A DNA stretch of 64,000 nucleotides, from NCBI GenBank assembly GCA_916988195.3, contig CAKASQ030000075.1, positions 1 through 64,000 of the forward strand. The letters are read 5' to 3'. Shown here in pieces: positions 7,845 through 16,057 of the stretch (position 1 is its first letter; the number at the start of each line of letters is the position of its first letter). The translations under genes were made by a program, and so were the position numbers. The stretch comes from Oscillospiraceae bacterium. GTDB lineage: Bacteria; Bacillota; Clostridia; Oscillospirales; Oscillospiraceae. A model generated the notes under the pieces. That model had not been told where the DNA came from, searched no databases, and saw only the letters and a program-made list of their open reading frames with translations.

Positions 7845-10127
7845 TTAGCCTGTTTTACCGTTCCGTTTCAGCAGTTCCTGAAGCTCTCTGCGGTCGGTGG
7901 TGATGAGTTCCTTTTCCAGCTCGCTGCATTTGATCTCGACGGCAACATTATTGTTGTTCGTGCTGATAAGGGCGCTGCCGCGCTCAAAGTGCGTGATCTC
8001 CATCAGCTCTGCTTCAGAAAGATGCAGAATGGAGCCGACGCGCTGGGCTTCCTCATCCTCCAGATTCAAGATCACCTTGGTCTTGGAGTTGTTGATGATG
8101 CCCTTGCCGTATTTGCCGTCCTCCAACGCGAAGAAGTCACCCAGATCCTGCGTTGCACAGACGGCCGAGCCGCCGTAGCCGCGGATGATCTTGAAAATCT
8201 CCAGCACAAACTCCGCTGCCAGACGGTTGCTGCTGGCGCCGATGAGCTGCCAGCACTCGTCAATGAAGATGGCCTTTTCTTCGGTGCGGTTCTCCTTCGC
8301 CTTATCCCAGACAAAGTCCAGCGCCATAAACATGCCGACGGTCAGAAGGTCGCCGGTCAGCTCCGAAATATCCAGAACGATGTATTTGTTATCGAGAGAC
8401 ACATTCGTCTGTTGGTTGAACGTCTTGGCAGAACCGCTGACGAGCCGGTTCAGAATGTTTGCCAGCCGCAGCGTGGAGGAAGATTCCTTGAGTACCGCGT
8501 ACAGATCGCCCAGAATTGGCATCTCGCGGTATCGTTCCGGGTGCTTGGGGTCACGGAGTGTTTCATTGTTGTGCGTAATGCCCTTTTGGGCGTAGGTGCG
8601 GATCATGGCTTCATCGAGAAGCTGCCGTTCCTCATGGTTCATGTCGGGGATCAGCAGGCTGAAAAAAATATGAAGCCGCTGAATTTTGGCGGCCAGCATG
8701 GAATGTTCGACCGTACTGCCGTCAAGCTGCTCGTCGACCGAGCGGTCTGTCTGTCGGATCTCCATGACGTTAATGCAGTTGGGTGATGCGGGCGAGATCT
8801 GGATGAACGCGCCGCCGATGTTGGAGCAGGCCCGATGAAATTCGTGCCCTTTGAGCGGCGCGACGATGAACACCTGGATACCCTTACGCCGCATCCGCAG
8901 CGCCATGAGCTGCATAGTAAAGGTCTTGCCGCTGCCGCTTGTGCCGAGAATGGCGATGTTGGCGTTTTTGTAGATACGCGAATCAAAGATGTCCACGATG
9001 ATGAGAGAGTTATTGTGCTTGTTGACGCCGAGCAGAATACCGTTGTCGTCGCACAGCTCATACGCCGTGAACGGATAGCAGCTTGCTGCGCCCAGCGTCA
9101 GCACATTCCGCTTACTGCGCTCAAAGAGCGATCTATCCAGCTTCACGAGCGGAAAAGAGGATCGGAGCGCCTGTTCCTGACAGAAGTTGCAGCTCTGGAC
9201 GTTCATGTCCTGCGAAATAAGCAGCTTTTTCATCTCCGCACATTTCCAGTCCAGATCGTCCGGATTGTCCGCAGTCACGGTGATGAGCAGATTCAGGTAG
9301 TAGAAATCTTCATGGTTGCTCAGACCGTCTTTCAGGAAATAGCCGCTGCGGATGGCACTGTCGAGGTCGTCAAAGTCTGTATTGGTGTCGCTGGTCTCCT
9401 TGATCTTGCTGCGGTTGATGCGAAGCTGCTGGCCGAGCTTGCGGATCATGCGATCCTTTGGCTGGCGTGTCAGAAATACATCGAGATCAATGCCGTCCCC
9501 GGCGTTGACCAGAAGACTCAGCCAGCCCGCGGGAACCTCGGATTTATAACCGTCCGACGGCACCAGCAGATACGCATAGTACGTTCCGTCGATGCAGAGA
9601 TAGCTGCCATGCGTAAAATCCAGCTGCGAAGGCACAAAAAAATCACCGACGGGGATATTGTCGATGGAGCAGCCTGCTTTTATGTAGTTGGATGTAATAC
9701 GAGAGATGCGCTGCAAAAACGGAACATCCGTGCTTTCTCTGCGGCAGAGAAATATATAGAGCATTTCGGCGGCGGCTTCATCTTCGTTTTCGTGCTGGAC
9801 GACGCTGTTGCCGCATTGCCGAAGATAATTTGCCGCCGTCCGTGCTGCTGTTTGCAGCGACGAAATAGCGTCCGCTTCCTCGCGGTCTTTCTTCGCGCCG
9901 GGGAGTGGTTCATACTCCATGATGAGAAAAAATCTTCGCGCAATGGCTTCTCTGGAGCCGAGCTTTTTGAGCAGCTTCAGATAGTCCTCCTGCTGCATCC
10001 GGCAGCTTTCGTTCGTCTCCTGCGCCATCTCCCGGCGCACGGTTTCGATATGCCGGTTCATATCTGCACGCTTGGTGATAACCTTGATTTGCAGCTTCAC
10101 GGGCGCGATTTTGAGATAGATGAACAA
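7845..10127 (-). CDS. VirB4/TraE-type conjugation ATPase, N-terminus probably lost
   Basis: VirB4 ATPases energise the mating channel. The 760-residue product has Walker A LGTSGSGKT at about residues 394-402, Walker B KAIFIDECWQLIG at about 610-625 and the usual C-terminal motif region (VCATQDLGDF). The N-terminal part carries the VirB4 N-domain pattern but begins abruptly (FIYLKIAPVKLQIKV): the only start is a TTG at 10127, and the frame is closed by TGA at 10131-10133. In the relatives I recall, residues precede this point, so the first tens of codons appear to have been replaced by the DUF4238 gene, whose last codons overlap this start by 31 bases. Whether the protein is still made is unknown. 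Confidence 0.85.
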   Translation of the reverse strand: MFIYLKIAPVKLQIKVITKRADMNRHIETVRREMAQETNESCRMQQEDYLKLLKKLGSREAIARRFFLIMEYEPLPGAKKDREEADAISSLQTAARTAANYLRQCGNSVVQHENEDEAAAEMLYIFLCRRESTDVPFLQRISRITSNYIKAGCSIDNIPVGDFFVPSQLDFTHGSYLCIDGTYYAYLLVPSDGYKSEVPAGWLSLLVNAGDGIDLDVFLTRQPKDRMIRKLGQQLRINRSKIKETSDTNTDFDDLDSAIRSGYFLKDGLSNHEDFYYLNLLITVTADNPDDLDWKCAEMKKLLISQDMNVQSCNFCQEQALRSSFPLVKLDRSLFERSKRNVLTLGAASCYPFTAYELCDDNGILLGVNKHNNSLIIVDIFDSRIYKNANIAILGTSGSGKTFTMQLMALRMRRKGIQVFIVAPLKGHEFHRACSNIGGAFIQISPASPNCINVMEIRQTDRSVDEQLDGSTVEHSMLAAKIQRLHIFFSLLIPDMNHEERQLLDEAMIRTYAQKGITHNNETLRDPKHPERYREMPILGDLYAVLKESSSTLRLANILNRLVSGSAKTFNQQTNVSLDNKYIVLDISELTGDLLTVGMFMALDFVWDKAKENRTEEKAIFIDECWQLIGASSNRLAAEFVLEIFKIIRGYGGSAVCATQDLGDFFALEDGKYGKGIINNSKTKVILNLEDEEAQRVGSILHLSEAELMEITHFERGSALISTNNNNVAVEIKCSELEKELITTDRRELQELLKRNGKTG

Positions 10128-10888
10128 GTATCATGACGTGATGTCAGCTCATGTCGGAGAGATTCGAGTTCGATTCGTCTATTAGCCGCGACAAATGCGC
10201 TGTTGAATTCCAATTCGCTGCAAAGTGCCCAAATATTCATTTCCTCAATCACATTTGGATCTGAAACGACGGCGGTCATCCCGGCGCACGCCATTTCCCG
10301 TGGCATCAATAGTATGGCGCCTTTCGGACAAACCGGCGCAACTATATGTGGAACATCTTGCGATGTTACAAGATAAAAGCAATTACGTGGAACAACGAGC
10401 ATTCTTTCTGTCTTATTTATCAAAACCGATACATCCATCTTTTCCAGATTGCTTTCAATCGGCCCATATGAGCGCAACCCAAAACACGCCAGCATATCAT
10501 GATTACTTTGCTCCGTGCAGATACTCGCAGTAACAGAGTGCTTGTTCATTTCATCCTCCGCCATTTTGCTTCGGATAAACGCGGCCTTGATATAACGCTT
10601 GCATGCATCTGCGTCATCAGCAGAAATCTGCAAGCACGGTACTTCACCTGTACAGTATTTTTGAATTTTACGGCTTATGATCGATAATGGGTTTTCAATG
10701 TTTTCCGCCCAAAACCTTTCGCCTGTCTCAGAATAGTATCCCTTGCGTGTTCCGAGTTTTTTGGAAGACTTGCGCAGAATATCGCCTGTCCGCACATCCA
10801 GATACCAGACTTTCTTCTCCGGATCTGTTTCATCCCGAAAATTCCGTAAAACGCAGTTGGGGAGTTGTACATGTGAATTGATATTCAT
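10097..10888 (-). CDS. DUF4238-like protein, C-terminus fused into conjugation DNA
   Basis: The 263-residue protein starts MNINSHVQLPNCVLRNFRDE and contains the pattern seen in DUF4238 proteins: an N-terminal Leu/Arg-Asn-Phe motif, an NPLSIISRKIQKY helix, and a middle part with FYLVTSQDVPHIV. These proteins are often found in mobile defence or cargo islands; their activity is not known to me. The ATG at 10888 has GAGGG upstream. The last about 13 codons (DTCSSISKSRP) are read from DNA that in another frame encodes VirB4, so the natural C-terminus may be missing. Base use is more AT-rich than in the transfer genes. Confidence 0.65.
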   Translation of the reverse strand: MNINSHVQLPNCVLRNFRDETDPEKKVWYLDVRTGDILRKSSKKLGTRKGYYSETGERFWAENIENPLSIISRKIQKYCTGEVPCLQISADDADACKRYIKAAFIRSKMAEDEMNKHSVTASICTEQSNHDMLACFGLRSYGPIESNLEKMDVSVLINKTERMLVVPRNCFYLVTSQDVPHIVAPVCPKGAILLMPREMACAGMTAVVSDPNVIEEMNIWALCSELEFNSAFVAANRRIELESLRHELTSRHDTCSSISKSRP

Positions 10889-10960
10889 TTCAAGCCCTCA
10901 CTCACGCGCAGTCAATAGTGCGTGTAAAAACACATTTAGATTTTCGAAACGCTATGTTTT

Positions 10961-11436
10961 TTACTTCTCAGGATTATCTCCCTCCCGATATTGAACTACC
11001 GCAGAGGGAACAACCTCTGATGCAGGGTCTGCATGAACATGTTTATCGTCAAAAAAGATATGTGCACCAAATGCCGAAAGCACATCGCGCTTACTTACTC
11101 CACCAAGAAAAAACGCCTCATTAATATGTACATTCCATTTTCGCAGAGTTTTGATTGCACGCTCGTGTGCGGGAGCATTTCGCGAAGTAACCAACGCCGT
11201 CCGAATAGGTGAATTACCCTTATCCTTAAACAACTCTTGAATATGCGCTATGGTCAAAAGAAAATTGCAAAAGGCCCTTTTTGCAGCGGAATATCCGCCT
11301 TTGCTCTTTCATTGTCCATAAAGGCCTGTATCCCTTCATGCTGATATATACGCTCTGATTCAGATACAAACAAAACTGCATTTCCGTCAAAAGCAATACG
11401 TATTTGGTCAATTTTTGCTCTTGGAAAAGATCGCAT
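10961..11436 (-). pseudogene. 5'-nucleotidase (PF06189-like) remnant, truncated and frameshifted
   Basis: Two adjoining frames together spell the C-terminal half of the bacterial 5-nucleotidase family. Frame one (11436-11254) reads IRIAFDGNAVLFVSESERIY and GIQAFMDNERAKADIPLQKG before a TGA at 11256-11254. Frame two (to 10961) continues SPIRTALVTSRNAPAHERAI and HINEAFFLGGVSKRDVLSAF with a terminal IFFDDKHVHADPASEVVPS. One T missing from the run GCAATTTTCTTTT (minus strand) explains the break. The N-terminal half is absent, since a stop precedes the first Met. The full-length family is about 300 residues. It is therefore decayed cargo. Confidence 0.7.
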
Positions 11437-11445
11437 TCAGCCATA

Positions 11446-12063
11446 TTATCTCACCTGCTCTCTGCCTAATGACAACTTCAGCAACAGCATCTTGAATTCC
11501 GGCGATATCCATGACGCGAATTCGCAGCCAATCATCGGATGCGCAAATGTTCCGCCGCCTTTACCTTGTTTGGAAGCGATACCGGTCGCCTTTGTTTTCT
11601 CAATCCATAGCTTTGGTGTCAAAGTAAACGAGGCAGTTTTCTTTTTCTCTAAAAGTTCAATGTAGCCCGCTTCTCTATAATCGGGGTTATTTTCCTGCTC
11701 CCACAGATTTAAAAAGGCTAGTGTATTTTCACTGCGCAGCCAGCTCTGTATCACATATCCCGGGGTATTCTTGCTGTGATTTCGTGCAAGCTCAGTCAGT
11801 GAAATGTAACTATCCTCCTGCTTTTGGGGCTGAGACTTCGACTGCTTTCTCTGTTCCATGCGGGCCAACACCTCCGCCTTACTTCTCTTATATCCGGCAA
11901 GAACAGAAAGCCTGTATTCGTCGATCTCATTATCCTTCGCAATTCGCAATATAATTCGGTCCCGCTCCTCGCAGGTGATGATATCCTCAGCTACGAGGGG
12001 CTCCAGTAAGTTTCCGATACCGATCATATCCACCAAACTAAGTTTCTCCGCCACACTGATCAC
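11446..12063 (-). CDS. KilA-N domain protein
   Basis: KilA-N domains are DNA-binding modules common in phages and mobile elements. Residues about 85-195 carry the pattern: YISLTELARNHSKNTPGYVI, WLRSENTLAFLNLWE, then GKGGGTFAHPMIGCEFASWI and SPEFKMLLLKL. The first about 70 residues form a separate helical region (VDMIGIGNLLEPLVAEDIIT) like the short SHOCT-type tails of element proteins. The frame starts with GTG at 12063; a second GTG at 12054 is better placed behind AAGAGGTG, so the true start may be three codons later. The C-terminus after LLLKL is shorter than in many relatives. It follows the recombinase fragment by 46 bases. Confidence 0.75.
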   Translation of the reverse strand: MISVAEKLSLVDMIGIGNLLEPLVAEDIITCEERDRIILRIAKDNEIDEYRLSVLAGYKRSKAEVLARMEQRKQSKSQPQKQEDSYISLTELARNHSKNTPGYVIQSWLRSENTLAFLNLWEQENNPDYREAGYIELLEKKKTASFTLTPKLWIEKTKATGIASKQGKGGGTFAHPMIGCEFASWISPEFKMLLLKLSLGREQVR

Positions 12064-12109
12064 CTCTTAAGGTCATTGTAGCATAATGCACAGAAATATA
12101 AAAGATGGA

Positions 12110-12463
12110 TCATTTCTGAGCCATAATATGCGAAACATAGCGCGTACTTTTTCTCGGCAAGCCCTCTTTGTCATAATCAATGTTACAGCGTGCCGCCTTT
12201 TCAAATTGCACATCCAGAAACTTCTTTAGCCCGATGATCGCCGCATATTTTCCGTTAGAGAGAAGGTGGTCTACCGCGGCACGAGTCCATTTCGCCTTTC
12301 CGGTCGGAGACGGTATTTGTTTTGCATAAAGCATATCCACAACCTTTCCCAAACTTGCCCCTGCCATATAGAAGTTAAAAATCAAGGCAACATTTTCTGC
12401 TTCGCTCTTATTGGTTTCAAGTCCCCCACTGTTGGTCAAAGTAAAACCATATGGTATTCTCAT
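12110..12463 (-). CDS. Short serine-recombinase domain protein (no catalytic domain)
   Basis: This 117-residue protein (MRIPYGFTLTNSGGLETNKS, then ALIFNFYMAGASLGKVVDML and IPSPTGKAKWTRAAVDHLLS) matches the Recombinase domain (PF07508) of large serine recombinases. The N-terminal resolvase domain with the catalytic Ser is absent, and so is the zinc-ribbon/coiled-coil tail. The ATG at 12463 has a full GGAGGA site, so it may be expressed as a short protein; such orphan domains are frequent in clostridial elements. The alternative is a remnant of the element's integrase. It lies close to the tRNA-Leu end of the cargo region. Confidence 0.7.
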   Translation of the reverse strand: MRIPYGFTLTNSGGLETNKSEAENVALIFNFYMAGASLGKVVDMLYAKQIPSPTGKAKWTRAAVDHLLSNGKYAAIIGLKKFLDVQFEKAARCNIDYDKEGLPRKSTRYVSHIMAQK

Positions 12464-12487
12464 GTTTTGTTCCTCCTAAAATAAAAA

Positions 12488-12530
12488 TTCCTATGTTTGC
12501 TATCTCATCCAAGAGATAAAACATAGGAAT
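12488..12530. repeat. Long perfect-stem palindrome upstream of the recombinase fragment
   Basis: ATTCCTATGTT (12488-12498) pairs with AACATAGGAAT (12520-12530), and TATCTC (12501-12506) with GAGATA (12513-12518). It lies 25 bases upstream of the recombinase-fragment start, so it could be an operator, a leader hairpin or a recombination palindrome. Confidence 0.6.
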
Positions 12531-12608
12531 AAATGATATTTTGTTACCTTCTGCGTTGCCATTCTGCACAGCTTTTGAGTTATTTCATGTGATTCTCCAG
12601 CAGAAAAA

Positions 12609-12650
12609 GCAAAAGCCGTGTATAACTCAAGTTATACACGGCTTTTGTCT
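12609..12650. terminator. Intrinsic terminator between element cargo and tRNA-Leu
   Basis: AAAAGCCGTGTATAAC and GTTATACACGGCTTTT form a perfect 16-bp stem with a 4-base loop. On the minus strand it stands directly behind the tRNA-Leu 3' end with a T-run, so it would end tRNA transcription before the cargo. With 12488-12530 it accounts for most of the gene-free stretch 12464-12654; I see no gene there. Confidence 0.8.
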
Positions 12651-12654
12651 AATT

Positions 12655-12739
12655 TGGTGCGAGAGATGAGACTTGAACTCACACGACTGTTGCCACACGC
12701 ACCTCAAACGTGCCTGTCTACCTATTCCAGCACTCTCGC
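12655..12739 (-). tRNA. tRNA-Leu (GAG)
   Basis: Minus-strand class II tRNA of 85 bases. The acceptor stem GCGAGAG pairs with CTCTCGC, the anticodon loop TTGAGGT gives GAG, a long variable arm is present, the T-loop is GTTCAAGTC, and CCA is encoded. Its 3' end faces the mobile cargo, as expected if the element integrated at this gene. Confidence 0.95.
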
Positions 12740-12761
12740 ATTGCATCTTCAATGCTCAATT

Positions 12762-12790
12762 ATTATAACCTTGAACGGGCAATTTGTCAA
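12762..12790 (-). promoter_or_regulatory. tRNA-Leu promoter
   Basis: On the minus strand TTGACA (12790-12785) and TATAAT (12767-12762) are both perfect consensus boxes with a 17-base spacer, ending about 22 bases before the tRNA. Confidence 0.85.
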
Positions 12791-12830
12791 CAAGAATTTT
12801 TGAACTTTTTATTCTGGATGACATTTTCTC

Positions 12831-12859
12831 TTGCGCATCGGGTAAGATTCTGCTATAAT
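12831..12859 (+). promoter_or_regulatory. rsmE promoter
   Basis: TTGCGC (12831-12836), a 17-base spacer, then TATAAT (12854-12859), 37 bases before the rsmE start. Confidence 0.7.
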
Positions 12860-12896
12860 ACAAAATGATCGTCTATAGGAAAGGCAGGAAGGCGCG

Positions 12897-13670
12897 ATGC
12901 CCAAGTTTTTTGTTCCCGAGGCTGCGCTGGGCGCGAGGTTTCTGGTTCTGACCGGTGAAAACGCCGCGCATGCCAAGGTACTTCGATTGAAAGCCGGCGA
13001 GTGCGTTACGGTCTGCGACGCAAAAGGTACGGACTTTCAGTGTACGGTGAGCGACGTTGCCCCCGGACAGATTTCGCTGGTCGTGCAGTGCGAGGAGCCG
13101 TCCCGCGCGGAACCGGCGGTTTTTTGCAGCGTCTATATGGCGTTTGCGAAAGCCGAAAAGCTCGAGCACGTCATCCAGAAGGCGACGGAGCTTGGCGCGG
13201 GCGAGATTGTCGCGTTTCCGTCGAGCAGATGTGTAGCCAAGCCCGATGATAAGGCGCTTTCGAAAAAGCTTGAGCGCTGGCAGAAGATCGCGGCCTCGGC
13301 CGCCGAGCAGTCCGGGCGCGGAAGGATCCCGCAGGTGCGGGCGCTCGGCTCGTTCCGGGAGGCGGTTCTGGAGGCGTCCGGGTGCGATCTGGCGCTTTTT
13401 CCGTATGAAAATGAGAAGACGCTTTCGCTTCGCGATTGCCTGAACACGGGCACGTACCGGAGCGTCAGCATCATGACAGGGCCGGAGGGCGGCTTCTCTG
13501 AAGAGGAGGTCGCTCTGGCCGCAGAGAACAATATGAAGATTTGCTCACTCGGGCCGCGGATTTTGCGCTGCGAAACAGCGCCGCTTTGCGCGCTCACCGC
13601 TGTTTTATACGCATCGGGCGCGCTTGACCGGAGTGCAGATGAAAAGGATGGAAGTCATGGGAAAGAATAA
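12897..13670 (+). CDS. rsmE: 16S rRNA m3U1498 methyltransferase RsmE
   Basis: RsmE methylates N3 of U1498 in 16S rRNA using S-adenosylmethionine. The 257-residue product has an N-terminal PUA-like domain (about 1-70, MPKFFVPEA and HAKVLRLKAGECVTVCDAKG) and a C-terminal SPOUT/TrmD-type knot. Knot signatures are KAEKLEHVIQKATELGAGEI (about 82-101), MTGPEGGFSEEEV (about 195-207) and LGPRILRCETAPLCAL (about 219-234), all family hallmarks. The ATG at 12897 has AGGAAGG upstream. It overlaps the following membrane-protein start by 14 bases, so the two form one transcript. Confidence 0.95.
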   Translation: MPKFFVPEAALGARFLVLTGENAAHAKVLRLKAGECVTVCDAKGTDFQCTVSDVAPGQISLVVQCEEPSRAEPAVFCSVYMAFAKAEKLEHVIQKATELGAGEIVAFPSSRCVAKPDDKALSKKLERWQKIAASAAEQSGRGRIPQVRALGSFREAVLEASGCDLALFPYENEKTLSLRDCLNTGTYRSVSIMTGPEGGFSEEEVALAAENNMKICSLGPRILRCETAPLCALTAVLYASGALDRSADEKDGSHGKE

Positions 13671-14421
13671 GAAGTCCACTGTCAATCAGAATACAAACGA
13701 CCTGACGGTCTACAAGGTTGGCGCGGCGTTTGCGCTGCTGGTGCTGTCGCTGCTGGCGCTGGGGCGGATTTTAAATGTATACGCAACGGGAAGCACGTTC
13801 GACGTTGTCTATCGCGCGAGCCAGACGGTCTGGACGCTCTGCGTGATTCTGTGCGCGGCGTCGGTCGCGGCGTTTATCGTCCTGCGCAAAAAGAGCATTC
13901 GGAAGGTGTTTCCGTACGTCTTCGTGCTCTCGCTTCTGGCCGGTGTAACGGCGCTTGACCTGCGCTACTTCTGGACCGAGCATGCTACGGCGCTTTACAT
14001 GCTCCATGCGGCGGTCTATTGCCTGTACATCATCTTTTGCCTGTACCGGAGCGAGTTTTTCTGCTTCTCGCTGGCGGCTGTGTTCGCGGGCTTCAGCTTC
14101 TACTTCTACTCCAAAGGCCTCGGCATGAACGCGAGAACGGCGATCATCGCCATCGTCACGGCGCTGGTTCTGGCGGCGGTTGCGCTGCTTGCCAACCGCG
14201 CGGCAAAGAGCAAGGGCAGCGTGAAGCTGTTCGGCAAAACCGTCAAGGTCTTCCCTGCGAAGTTCAGCGCGACGGCGCTTTACGTTGCGTGCACGGTGCT
14301 TGGGTGCTGCCTCGTCGCGTGTCTGGTTCTCGGCTCGGCGCTGTTCGCCTACTACTGCATGTTTGCAGCCATCGCCATCGAGTTCATCGGCGCGGTGTAT
14401 TACACGTTCCAGCTCAAATAA
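13657..14421 (+). CDS. Multi-pass membrane protein, unknown function
   Basis: After a polar N-terminus (MGKNKKSTVNQNTNDLTVYK) the protein has about seven hydrophobic helices, including AFALLVLSLLALGRI, LCVILCAASVAAFIVL, YVFVLSLLAGVTALDL, AIIAIVTALVLAAVALLA and ALYVACTVLGCCLVACLVLG. No motif of a known transporter is visible. The frame opens at 13624, but the ATG at 13657 is preferred because AGGATGG lies 6 bases upstream. It is coupled to rsmE by overlap and followed by an intrinsic terminator. Related proteins of unknown role occur beside rsmE in Oscillospirales, as far as I recall. Confidence 0.65.
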   Translation: MGKNKKSTVNQNTNDLTVYKVGAAFALLVLSLLALGRILNVYATGSTFDVVYRASQTVWTLCVILCAASVAAFIVLRKKSIRKVFPYVFVLSLLAGVTALDLRYFWTEHATALYMLHAAVYCLYIIFCLYRSEFFCFSLAAVFAGFSFYFYSKGLGMNARTAIIAIVTALVLAAVALLANRAAKSKGSVKLFGKTVKVFPAKFSATALYVACTVLGCCLVACLVLGSALFAYYCMFAAIAIEFIGAVYYTFQLK

Positions 14422-14437
14422 TTCTGCTTGTTCTAAT

Positions 14438-14480
14438 TTCACCTTCTTGTCCATACGCTGGACGGGAAGGTGATTTTTTT
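14438..14480 (+). terminator. Intrinsic terminator after the rsmE unit
   Basis: TCACCTTC..GTCCA and TGGAC..AAGGTGA form a stem around TACGC, followed by TTTTTTT. It overlaps the start region of the flippase gene, whose ribosome site (AAGGTGA) lies in the right arm. Confidence 0.75.
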
Positions 14481-15990
14481 GCGGCCAAATCATTCCATGC
14501 TCTATAATGCGTTGCTGCTGACATTCGTCGAGCTGCTGCTGCGCGGGGTGACGATGCTCTTCCAGCGCGTGCTCGTCGCGAAAATCGGCGCGGCTGGGCT
14601 GGGGCTTTTGCAGCTTGTCTTAACTGTCGGCGGCTTTGCGATGACGCTGGGGCTGGCAGGCCTCCGCGTGACGGCGATGTATCTCTGCGCGGAGGAATAC
14701 GGGAAGGGGAGTCTCAGCGGGATGCAGTGCGCCATCCGGTGCTGCCTGAAAACCGGGACGGTCATTTCGGCGCTTGCGGGGCTCGGCCTGTTTTTTCTGA
14801 GCGATTACGCGGCGAAGACCTGGATCGGAGACGCGCGTGCGGCGGGGGCGCTGCGGCTGCTGGCGATTTTTTTGCCGGTCAGCTGCCTGTGCGCGATTTT
14901 GTCCGGCTTTTTCACAGCCTGCGACCGGGTGCGCGAGCTGGCGAAGGTTGAAACCATCGAGCGGCTGGCGGGGCTTGCGCTTACGGCGGCGCTTCTGCGC
15001 CTTTACGCGGGGCAGGACGCGGGGAAGGTTTGCTGTGCGATGGTGCTTGGAAGCTCGATTGACTGCCTTGGCAGCACGCTCTATCAGCTGCATCTTCTGC
15101 GCCGGACATTTTCCGGCTGCCGGGAAACCGGCGGTGGGGGAGACATGGTGCGGCGCATGGTGCGGCTTTGTGTGCCGCTGGCGCTCAGTGCGTACCTCCG
15201 GTCTGGACTCGTGACGCTCGAGCAGTTTCTCATCCCGTGGGGGCTTGCGCGCGCGGGCGGCTCTCAGGCTGCTTCCATGGCGGCCTACGGGACGATTCAT
15301 GCGATGGTTTTCCCGATTCTCATGTTCCCAGCAGCCATTTTATACACGGTGGCAGACCTCCTGGTGCCGGAGCTGGCGCGGTGCCGCGCGGCTAAAAACA
15401 CCGAGCGCATGCACCACCTGACGGGCACATGCCTTCGTATGGGGTGCCTGTTCGCACTCTGTACAGCCTGCCTCATGGGCGCTCTCTCCGATGGACTTGG
15501 ACAAATCGTCTACAAGAGCGCGGACTGCGGTCGGTACCTTCTCGTGTTTGCACCGGCGGTTTTGATGCTCTACTTAGATGCGATGGTCGACGGCATGCTC
15601 AAGGGCTTCGGCGAGCAGACGGCCTGCGTGCGGTACAACACGCTCACGTCGTTTCTGGACGTTGCGCTTTTATATCTTCTGCTGCCGCGCTTCGGTTTAG
15701 CCGCGTACGTGCTGACGTTTTATCTCACGCACGCGATCAACTTCTGGCTCAGCATCCGGCGGCTTCTGCGCGTCACCGGGTATCCGGCAGACGGGCGATT
15801 TCTCTTGCGGTCGGCCTTCTGCGCGCTGGCGGGGCTCGGCGCGTGCTGCTGCTTGCCGGACAGAGGGCTGCTTCCGGCGATGGTTCTGCGCGCAGGACTG
15901 TTCGTCTCAGTGTTTTTGCTGTTTCTCGAACTTATGGACACGGTTCCGGCAGAAGACCACCGCTGGCTGCGGCGGAGCCTTCGGCTGTAG
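14470..15990 (+). CDS. SpoVB/MurJ-like polysaccharide flippase of the MOP superfamily
   Basis: The about 506-residue product has the 12-14 helix layout of SpoVB-type flippases, which move lipid-linked cell-wall or spore-cortex precursors. The N-terminal stretch LLLRGVTMLFQRVLVAKIGA then GLGLLQLVLTVGGFAMTLGL is the family hallmark, followed by an FFTACDRVRELAKVETIERL loop and a central IHAMVFPILMFPAAILYTVA. The start is unclear: GTG at 14470 opens the frame, TTG at 14479 is the best spaced behind AAGGTGA, and ATG at 14497 has no ribosome site. SpoVB is usual in spore formers, but paralogues exist, so the symbol is left blank. Confidence 0.85.
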   Translation: MIFLRPNHSMLYNALLLTFVELLLRGVTMLFQRVLVAKIGAAGLGLLQLVLTVGGFAMTLGLAGLRVTAMYLCAEEYGKGSLSGMQCAIRCCLKTGTVISALAGLGLFFLSDYAAKTWIGDARAAGALRLLAIFLPVSCLCAILSGFFTACDRVRELAKVETIERLAGLALTAALLRLYAGQDAGKVCCAMVLGSSIDCLGSTLYQLHLLRRTFSGCRETGGGGDMVRRMVRLCVPLALSAYLRSGLVTLEQFLIPWGLARAGGSQAASMAAYGTIHAMVFPILMFPAAILYTVADLLVPELARCRAAKNTERMHHLTGTCLRMGCLFALCTACLMGALSDGLGQIVYKSADCGRYLLVFAPAVLMLYLDAMVDGMLKGFGEQTACVRYNTLTSFLDVALLYLLLPRFGLAAYVLTFYLTHAINFWLSIRRLLRVTGYPADGRFLLRSAFCALAGLGACCCLPDRGLLPAMVLRAGLFVSVFLLFLELMDTVPAEDHRWLRRSLRL

Positions 15991-16057
15991 GGTTGACTTT
16001 TGAAGGGGGAACTTTTAAAATATACCTGCAAAAACGACTGAAAAAGGAGAGATCGTC

